Source: Croceicoccus bisphenolivorans
Lineage (GTDB): Bacteria > Pseudomonadota > Alphaproteobacteria > Sphingomonadales > Sphingomonadaceae
NCBI RefSeq assembly: GCF_001634625.1
Contig: NZ_LRSE01000009.1
Coordinates: 62,001 to 126,000 of the forward strand
DNA length: 64,000 bases
Reading direction: 5' to 3'
Below are positions 58,655 through 64,000 of the stretch, piece after piece (the first letter of the stretch is position 1; every line of letters begins with the position of its first letter). Under the pieces are notes generated by a model. It was not told where the DNA came from and made no database searches. It saw only the letters and a program-made list of their open reading frames with translations. The position numbers and the translations under genes are program-made.

Positions 58655-58921
58655 CGCTTGGGCCCCTTCTTGCTAACCGGTTTCGAGCCGCGCCTTAGAC
58701 CCGCGAACCCATGATGGGAAGCCGCTGCTGCAAATGCGAGCAACCGGCGCGGCGTGAAGGGCTTGGCGGGCGGGCGCATATGGCGTAGGGCCGCGCGCAG
58801 GTCTTGCACCCCGACGATCCGGCCCATCGAATCTTGACGCCGGTGCCGCCATGGCGCAAGTGTATTGCATAGATAGGACAGTGGCTTTTTGCCCGCGTCC
58901 GCAGCAGAGAGTGAATACGCG

Positions 58922-59596
58922 ATGGCCACCGCTGCCGCTGCTTCCGCCGCAACTACCGTTTCGGGCGGGGAATACGCCCGCGCCCGCCGCGCCATGATCG
59001 ATAGCCAGCTGCGCGTCAGCGGTATCAACGATCCGGCGATTCTGGCCGCTTTCGCCGCTGTCCCGCGCGAGGATTACGTCGCCGCCGACCAGCGCGCGAC
59101 CGCCTATGTCGACCGTGCCCTGCCGCTTGGCGAGGGCCGCGCCCTGTCCGCCCCGCTGTCGCAGGCCCGCCTGATTCTCGAAGCCGCGCCGAAGCAGACC
59201 GACAAGGTCCTGCTTGTCGCTGGCGGCACCGGCTATCTTGCCGCCGTGCTCGCCCCGCTCGTCGCCTCTCTCGACGTGGTGGAGGATGATGCCCGCCTGT
59301 CCGGCAATGCCGCGGCCAAGGCCGGAAGCTGGCACAAGGGCGACCTTACCGCCGGTTACAAGAAGGGCGGACCCTACGACCTGATCGTGATCGACGGCGC
59401 GGTAGAGGCGCTGCCCAAGGCTTTTGCCGCGCAGCTTGCGCCCGATGGCCGGCTCGTCACCGGCACTGTCGAGCGCGGCGTGACCCGCGTCGCGGTTGGC
59501 CGCCTTTCCGACAAGGCGATCGCGCTACAGCCGGTTCACGATATCGCGATGCCGGTGCTTGCCTCCTTTGCCGCTCCGAAGGAGTGGTCGTTCTGA
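58922..59596 (+). CDS. Protein-L-isoaspartate O-methyltransferase family protein
   Basis: A 224-residue PCMT-like methyltransferase with an N-terminal YARARRAMIDSQLRVSGINDP and FAAVPREDYV, characteristic of the family. The SAM motif I is VLLVAGGTGYLAAVLAPL, and YDLIVIDGAVEALPKAF is motif II. It lies directly before a TolC-family gene (1 bp overlap), an order common in sphingomonads and rhizobia. The divergent upstream gap (58655-58921) shows no gene. The glycine-rich motif is intact, so activity is plausible; whether it repairs isoaspartate is unproven. Confidence 0.88.
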   Translation: MATAAAASAATTVSGGEYARARRAMIDSQLRVSGINDPAILAAFAAVPREDYVAADQRATAYVDRALPLGEGRALSAPLSQARLILEAAPKQTDKVLLVAGGTGYLAAVLAPLVASLDVVEDDARLSGNAAAKAGSWHKGDLTAGYKKGGPYDLIVIDGAVEALPKAFAAQLAPDGRLVTGTVERGVTRVAVGRLSDKAIALQPVHDIAMPVLASFAAPKEWSF

Positions 59597-61044
59597 TGAT
59601 CGGGCAGAAGGGCCGCACCGCCGCCGCGCTGCTGGCCGGGGCGGCGCTGCTTGCCCCCGCTGCCGCACTGGCCGATACGCTGCAGGAAGCGCTCGCGCTT
59701 GCCTATCAGACCAATCCCACGATCCAGTCCGCCCGCGCCGACCTGCGCGCGAACGACGAGAATGTGCCGATCGAGAAATCGGACGGGTTGCCCAGCATCG
59801 GCGGCAGTGCCCAATATGTCGAGGCGTTCAAGCAAAGCTCAAGCAGCTTCACCGCGCCCGACCGTTACCTGAACGCCGGTGTCGAACTGTCGGTGCCGGT
59901 CTATTCCGGCGGATCGGTGAAGAACTCGATCCGCGCCGCAAAGGAACGGGTGCAGGCAGGCCGCGCCGACCTGAAAGCGACCGAATCGGGTATCTTCGCA
60001 CAAGTCGTGGCCGCCTACATGGACGTGATCCGCGATTCCGCGGTCGTCCAGCTGAACCAGCAGAACGTGGAAACGCTGCAGGTCAATTTCCGCGCGACGA
60101 GCGACCGGTTCGAGATCGGCGACCTGACGCGGACAGACGTGGCCCAGTCCGATTCGCGCCTTGCCATCTCGCGCAGCGACTTGCTGACCGCGCGTTCGAA
60201 CCTCATCGGCAGCCGCGAACGTTATATCCAGCTGGTGGGCAAGCCGCCGGTCGCGCTTGCGCCGCCGCCGCCGCTGCCCGGCCTGCCTTCCGGCCCGGAC
60301 GAGGCGGTGGACGTTGCGTTGGCCAACAATCCCGACCTGATGGCCGCGCGCGAACGCAGCCAGGCTGCGAAGTACGATATCGAGGTTGCCGGTGCGACCC
60401 GCCTGCCCCGCGTGGAACTCTATACCAGCGGCGCCTACGTCGATTATTTCGGCACGCTGGCGCGCGGCACCGAAGGCGTAAGCCAGAGCGAGACGACCGC
60501 GCAGGCGGGCGCGCGCTTGACCGTGCCGATCTTCCAGGGCGGCTTTCCCGCCGCGCTGGAACGGCAGGCACAGGCCCGCGCACAATCGACGATGGAAACC
60601 GAAATCGCCATCGAACGCGACGTGATCGCCCAGACGCGCGCCGCCTATGCCGCGTGGATCGCCGCGAACGAGGTTATCGAGGCGACGACGACCGCCGTTT
60701 CCGCAGCTTCGCTCAGCCTGGAAGGCGTGCGGGCGGAAAATACGGTGGGCAACCGCACCATCCTCGACATCCTTGATGCGGAGCGTGAATTGCTGTCGGC
60801 GCAAGTCCAGTTGGTGGCCGCGCAGCGCAATGCCTATGTCGCCGGATTCTCGCTGCTGGCCGCAATGGGAAAGGCAGAGGCGGAGGACCTGAACTTCGAC
60901 GTCGGCCCGCTGTATGACCCCGTCGTGCATTACGACAGCGTGAAGAGCGCGATCTTCGACTGGCGGATGGAGCCGGACCCTGTGGCCCAATCGACCCGCA
61001 CCGTTGACACGCCCGCGCAAGACGCGGACATTCAAGGCGAATAG
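59596..61044 (+). CDS. tolC: TolC-family outer-membrane efflux channel
   Basis: A 482-residue outer-membrane factor. After a signal peptide (AAALLAGAALLAPAAALA) the mature protein starts DTLQEALALAYQTNPTIQSA. Two homologous halves form the helical barrel (VELSVPVYSGGSVKN and ARLTVPIFQGGFPAA are the repeated beta/helix joints). It ends with an acidic/Thr-rich tail. It could complete type I secretion or the EmrAB pump at 37 kb. ATG 59596 overlaps the PCMT stop by 1 bp; GTG 59584 is less likely. Confidence 0.93.
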   Translation: MIGQKGRTAAALLAGAALLAPAAALADTLQEALALAYQTNPTIQSARADLRANDENVPIEKSDGLPSIGGSAQYVEAFKQSSSSFTAPDRYLNAGVELSVPVYSGGSVKNSIRAAKERVQAGRADLKATESGIFAQVVAAYMDVIRDSAVVQLNQQNVETLQVNFRATSDRFEIGDLTRTDVAQSDSRLAISRSDLLTARSNLIGSRERYIQLVGKPPVALAPPPPLPGLPSGPDEAVDVALANNPDLMAARERSQAAKYDIEVAGATRLPRVELYTSGAYVDYFGTLARGTEGVSQSETTAQAGARLTVPIFQGGFPAALERQAQARAQSTMETEIAIERDVIAQTRAAYAAWIAANEVIEATTTAVSAASLSLEGVRAENTVGNRTILDILDAERELLSAQVQLVAAQRNAYVAGFSLLAAMGKAEAEDLNFDVGPLYDPVVHYDSVKSAIFDWRMEPDPVAQSTRTVDTPAQDADIQGE

Positions 61045-61084
61045 ACGGCCGGGAAGGCCCCGGCCAGACGATAGGAGCTGCCGC

Positions 61085-61858
61085 GTGCAGAAGGACGGGG
61101 AACCCTCGGTCGAAGATATCCTGCGCTCGATCAAGAAAGTCATCTCTCGCGATGACGAACAGGGCGGACAGGTCGGATTCACGCCCTCTTTCGCCGGCTC
61201 GCGCCCGTTCGGGCACCGAGAGGGATTTGCCCCGACGCCTGCTGCCGCGAATGCCACTGACGACAAGGCGCCTGATAGCCATGCGCAGGGCGGGAACGAC
61301 GTCTACGACCTTGGCAACCTGCCCAGCGGAGAAGCGCCCGTCGTGCCGGAGCTTGCGGATGAACCCGTTCCGCTACCCGCAGCCTTCGCATTGCCGGACG
61401 ACGAGGACGAGGACAGCCACCTTGGCGCGATAACTTCGGCGGGATCGCGGTTCACATCCGAAGTGGATCAGGAAACAGATGAGGCCTCCGGCGAAGACGC
61501 GGAGGAGGAACCTGCCATCACCCTGACACCGCCGGATGCCCCCGCGCAGGCAGAGGCAGCGCCCACCGCTGCTCCCGAACCCGCCAAGGCTGCATTCAAG
61601 CCCGCCGCCAAGGCGGATGCCACGGCAGACGAAGGCCTGATCGCCGGTGCCGCCGCAGCCGCCGTGCGCAGCCAGCTTTCGACGCTGAGCAGCCTGTCCG
61701 CCGCCGCGCCCAAGGCCGAAGCCCCCGCAAATCCGCTGGAAGACGTGGTCCGCGACATGCTTCGCCCGATGCTGAAGGAATGGCTCGACGCCAACCTGCA
61801 AGGCATTATCGAGCGCATGGTGCAGGACGAGATCGCCCGCATCACCGGACGGCGCTGA
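61085..61858 (+). CDS. popZ: PopZ-like DUF2497 protein
   Basis: A 257-residue, mostly disordered acidic protein with the two family modules. The N-terminal helix EPSVEDILRSIKKVISRDDE recruits clients in Caulobacter PopZ. The C-terminal oligomerisation region has PLEDVVRDMLRPMLKEWLDA and NLQGIIERMVQDEI. The long middle is Pro/Ala/Glu-rich. In Caulobacter PopZ makes a polar scaffold that holds the centromere-ParB complex. GTG 61085 is the start because AGGAG lies 7 nt upstream and the conserved N-terminus begins there. Confidence 0.87.
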   Translation: MQKDGEPSVEDILRSIKKVISRDDEQGGQVGFTPSFAGSRPFGHREGFAPTPAAANATDDKAPDSHAQGGNDVYDLGNLPSGEAPVVPELADEPVPLPAAFALPDDEDEDSHLGAITSAGSRFTSEVDQETDEASGEDAEEEPAITLTPPDAPAQAEAAPTAAPEPAKAAFKPAAKADATADEGLIAGAAAAAVRSQLSTLSSLSAAAPKAEAPANPLEDVVRDMLRPMLKEWLDANLQGIIERMVQDEIARITGRR

Positions 61859-61865
61859 ACCCGCC

Positions 61866-62252
61866 ATGGCGCGGATCGCCGGGCCGGATCTGATCGCCCG
61901 CGCGCGTGCCGAACTTTCGGTGATGGGCGGGGGAGAGACGTTTTCGCGCCACATCTTCCTCTGCGCGGACCAGACCAAACCCAAGTGCTGCCCCAAGAAA
62001 CAGGGCCTCGAATCGTGGGACTACCTGAAGACCCGCCTTGCCGAACTGGGGCTGGACCGTGCGGGCGGCGTGATGCGCACGAAGGCCAACTGCCTGCGCC
62101 TTTGCGTGGCGGGACCACTGGCCGTCGTCTATCCCGACGGGGTCTGGTATCACTCCTGCACGCCGGAGGTGCTGGAGGAGATCATCCAGCAGCACCTGAT
62201 CGGCGGAGAGCCGGTGGAGGCGTACAGGCTGACGGTGCCGGAAGAAGGCTGA
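61866..62252 (+). CDS. Thioredoxin-like [2Fe-2S] ferredoxin
   Basis: A 128-residue ferredoxin-domain protein. Cysteines C33, C41/C42, C76 and C80 (FLCADQTKPKCCPKK, NCLRLCVAGP) fit the thioredoxin-like [2Fe-2S] pattern. The C-terminus WYHSCTPEVLEEIIQQHLIGG is typical of the family. It starts 8 bp after the popZ stop and may be in the same transcript. Electron partner unknown. Confidence 0.88.
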   Translation: MARIAGPDLIARARAELSVMGGGETFSRHIFLCADQTKPKCCPKKQGLESWDYLKTRLAELGLDRAGGVMRTKANCLRLCVAGPLAVVYPDGVWYHSCTPEVLEEIIQQHLIGGEPVEAYRLTVPEEG

Positions 62253-62340
62253 ACGGCTGGATTCGAGATGTGTGTTGCGATGCCTTATCGCGACGAACCG
62301 CCCGTTTTCAACGATCACCTTCAGTCATGCCCGCGCCCAT

Positions 62341-62358
62341 ATGCGGACCAATCCGCAT
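62341..62358. promoter_or_regulatory. Palindrome upstream of the nitronate monooxygenase-like gene
   Basis: ATGCGGA and TCCGCAT flank CCAA, a perfect 7 bp inverted repeat, 21 bp before the ATG. It is followed by a half-site-like TTCGGAT. It is a candidate operator or RNA hairpin; there is no further evidence. Confidence 0.45.
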
Positions 62359-62379
62359 AATTCGGATATCAGGCGTCCC

Positions 62380-63453
62380 ATGTCTTTCCTCGATCGTTTC
62401 CGTCTTGAACTGCCATTGATCCAGGCGCCGATGGCCGGTGTCTCGACGCCCCTTCTGGCCGCTGCGGTCTGCGAAGCAGGGGGGCTGGGATCGATCGGCG
62501 TGGGTGCGACGGATGCCGCTGGCGCAAGGGATATGATCGAGGAATTGCGCCATCGGACCGAACGCAGTTTCAACGTCAACCTGTTCGTCCACCAGGAGGC
62601 CGAGGCGAAACCCGCTCGTGAAGCCGCCTGGCTGGAATGGCTTGCCCCCCTGTTTGCAGAGTTCGACGCCGCACCTCCAAAGGCTTTGCGTACCATCTAC
62701 AGGAGCTTTGCCGACGACCCTGAAATGCTGGCAATGCTGCTGGAACTGGCACCACCGGTGATCAGCTTCCACTTCGGACTGCCTGCGGCGGATGTCATAT
62801 CCGCGTTGCGCGCGCGCAGCATCTATCTGATGGCGACCGCAACCAGCCTGGAAGAAGCACGGGCGGCAAAGGCGGCCGGAATCGATGCCGTAGTTGCGCA
62901 AGGGATCGAGGCTGGCGGTCATCGCGGCATTTTCGATCCGGCATCCCGTGATGATGCGCTTGGCACCTTCGCGCTCACGCGCATGCTGGTGCGGGAAGCG
63001 GAGTTACCGGTAATTGCCGCGGGCGGAATCATGGATGGCGCCGGAATTGCGGCCGTCTTGCAACTCGGCGCCGTGGCAGCCCAGCTCGGCACGGCGTTCA
63101 TCGCATGTCCGGAATCGGCCGCCGACGATGCCTATCGAACGGCCCTCGCCGGCCCGGGCGCGTACCATACGGTCATGACATCGCTGATATCGGGCCGGCC
63201 GGCCCGCGCCCTTGCCAACCGCTTCACGGCCTTGGACAAGTGCGAAGACGGGCTGCTCCCGCCGGATTACCCCATCGCTTACGATGCAGGGAAAGCTCTT
63301 CACGCAGCAGCCAAGGCACGCGGTGATTATGGCTTTGGGGCACAATGGGCTGGACAGGGTGCACCATTATCCCGTGCCATGCCTGCAGGGGACCTTGTTC
63401 GAGAGCTGAAGAAAGAACTCGAAAGCTGCCAAACCGGGTTACATCGGCATTAG
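62380..63453 (+). CDS. Nitronate monooxygenase-like flavoprotein
   Basis: A 357-residue TIM-barrel FMN enzyme of the nitronate monooxygenase / 2-nitropropane dioxygenase family. Visible motifs are LIQAPMAGVSTPLLAAAVCEAGG, the catalytic His in AQGIEAGGHRG, and the phosphate-binding AAGGIMDGAGIAAVLQLGAVAAQLGT (in parts). It detoxifies alkyl nitronates in characterised members. ATG 62380 is the start of the conserved sequence. Codon choice looks slightly less GC-extreme than its neighbours, so transfer is possible. No regulator is adjacent. Confidence 0.9.
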   Translation: MSFLDRFRLELPLIQAPMAGVSTPLLAAAVCEAGGLGSIGVGATDAAGARDMIEELRHRTERSFNVNLFVHQEAEAKPAREAAWLEWLAPLFAEFDAAPPKALRTIYRSFADDPEMLAMLLELAPPVISFHFGLPAADVISALRARSIYLMATATSLEEARAAKAAGIDAVVAQGIEAGGHRGIFDPASRDDALGTFALTRMLVREAELPVIAAGGIMDGAGIAAVLQLGAVAAQLGTAFIACPESAADDAYRTALAGPGAYHTVMTSLISGRPARALANRFTALDKCEDGLLPPDYPIAYDAGKALHAAAKARGDYGFGAQWAGQGAPLSRAMPAGDLVRELKKELESCQTGLHRH

Positions 63454-63462
63454 CCGCCGGCC

Positions 63463-63774
63463 CTACTCGATATTATCCCACGCATCCCTGGCCGAATCGC
63501 CCAGCCGGTCGTCCACCGCCTCGTCATGTCCCGTCCCGCTCGACAGGAAGACGAGACCCATCAGCGCCGCCATCAGCATCATTGCCGCCGTCACGCCTAG
63601 CGCCGTCGCGATGTAGAGGTGGATCGAAACCAGCCCGTTGCGCCAGTACAGGAACGCCATCGCGATCAGCACGGTCGTGCTGGTCAGCCCGAACATCCAC
63701 TTCATCAACCGGCGATAGCGCGCCCATGCATGGGCGGCGTTTTGCGGGTCGTCGAGAGGCGAGGGGCGCGTCAT
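63463..63774 (-). CDS. Small two-helix membrane protein
   Basis: A 103-residue protein with hydrophobic helices at about 25-43 (MKWMFGLTSTTVLIAMAFLYW) and 53-78 (IATALGVTAAMMLMAALMGLVFL). The N-terminal part is polar, with an NAAHAWARYRR segment, and the C-terminal tail is acidic. It is found in many sphingomonads as an uncharacterised protein. Start ATG 63774 is chosen because the longer frame to 63825 adds non-conserved residues. It diverges from the CBS-domain gene. Confidence 0.72.
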   Translation of the reverse strand: MTRPSPLDDPQNAAHAWARYRRLMKWMFGLTSTTVLIAMAFLYWRNGLVSIHLYIATALGVTAAMMLMAALMGLVFLSSGTGHDEAVDDRLGDSARDAWDNIE

Positions 63775-63831
63775 GGCCCTACCCCCATGAACCTCGGCGG
63801 ACCTGCTGGCAAGTCGCCCGTACATCTGTCA

Positions 63832-63846
63832 TGATGCACTGCATCA
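63832..63846. promoter_or_regulatory. Perfect 15 bp palindrome in the divergent gap
   Basis: TGATGCA and TGCATCA flank a single C, between the small membrane-protein gene and the CBS-domain gene. It is a plausible operator shared by both promoters. The binding protein is unknown. Confidence 0.5.
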
Positions 63847-63904
63847 AGAGCCGTGACCTGCCGGATGCGGGGCGGGTGCGGTGCAGCTGTTGGGAGACGG
63901 GACC

Positions 63905-64000
63905 ATGAGCATCGCCAGGATCACCACGCGCCGCGATTTCGACATTGTCACCTGTTCGGAGGACCATACGGTCGCCCAGGCGGTCGAATTGCTGTCAGAG
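63905..64000 (+). CDS. CBS-domain protein, 5' part (cut by window end)
   Basis: Thirty-two residues are visible (MSIARITTRRDFDIVTCSED..., then HTVAQAVELLSE), matching the start of a stand-alone CBS-domain protein with an N-terminal motif leading into the first CBS repeat. Such proteins bind adenine nucleotides and are often stress-related. GGGAGACGGGACC precedes the ATG. The rest lies beyond base 64000, so domain count and partner domains are not known. Confidence 0.65.
   Translation, partial: MSIARITTRRDFDIVTCSEDHTVAQAVELLSE

Noticed and set aside
55616-58714. A 1032-codon plus-strand open frame
   Set aside because: It runs antisense to the LytS-type kinase and class I fumarase genes, both with intact catalytic motifs. 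Its translation is rich in His, Arg and Gln without domains, as expected from GC-biased codons on the opposite strand.

Overview
The window is a 64 kb chromosomal segment of a high-GC alphaproteobacterium. It most likely belongs to the Sphingomonadales (Erythrobacteraceae/Sphingomonadaceae type). This is inferred from several gene-content traits: a metF / split metH operon led by an ArsR-methyltransferase fusion, a PopZ-like DUF2497 protein, an HWE-type histidine kinase with a single-domain receiver, a UrcA-family protein and paired sphingomonad-style small lipoproteins. Genes are densely packed, often with ATGA or 8-11 bp overlaps, and almost everything is ordinary core metabolism or housekeeping. 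No prophage, insertion sequence, CRISPR array or rRNA was seen.

Layout. 1-14.7 kb: the 3' part of ftsK, an HWE histidine kinase with its receiver, alanine dehydrogenase, a 7TM diguanylate cyclase, a minus-strand cluster (thioesterase, DUF2939, oligopeptidase B), a divergent M24B aminopeptidase, an EF-hand protein and an OmpR/EnvZ-like pair. 14.7-16.4 kb: a circularly permuted tRNA-like locus directly downstream of a HerA/DUF853 ATPase. 16.5-21.1 kb: a PabB-PabC fusion, an aspartate aminotransferase, an RluA-type pseudouridine synthase, ArfB, and two small lipoproteins. 21.2-26.8 kb: the methionine operon (ArsR-methyltransferase regulator, metF, metH in two pieces) behind a perfect palindromic operator. 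26.9-32.8 kb: yebC, DUF3147, and the ruvC-deaminase-ruvA-X-ruvB operon, where X is a conspicuously AT-rich membrane gene, followed by a second HerA-like ATPase. 32.8-40.5 kb: an NsrR-like regulator facing a single-domain globin, aconitase, and a MarR-EmrA-EmrB efflux unit. 40.6-54 kb: an envelope and metabolism mix (two L,D-transpeptidase-type proteins, OmpA, isoaspartyl peptidase, a ZntB/CorA transporter, IspG, prephenate dehydratase, cytochrome c, a lipid kinase). 54-64 kb: UrcA, a LytT/LytS-like pair, class I fumarase, a PCMT-TolC-PopZ-ferredoxin row, a nitronate monooxygenase-like gene, and the start of a CBS-domain gene cut by the window edge.

The most unusual feature is at 14753-14835 on the minus strand. 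A tRNA 3' half (anticodon-stem 3' strand, variable loop, T-arm, acceptor 3' strand and encoded CCA) is followed after 5 nt by a tRNA 5' half (acceptor 5' strand, canonical D-arm, anticodon-stem 5' strand), and then by a Rho-independent terminator. All four cloverleaf stems pair when the halves are put in normal order. This is the organisation of permuted tRNA genes known from algae and a few archaea, and of alphaproteobacterial permuted tmRNA. I am not aware of such a tRNA gene in bacteria. Other items worth a second look are the AT-rich gene fitted into the ruv operon, a REP-like palindrome after yebC, and a pair of intergenic repeats that share sequence modules.
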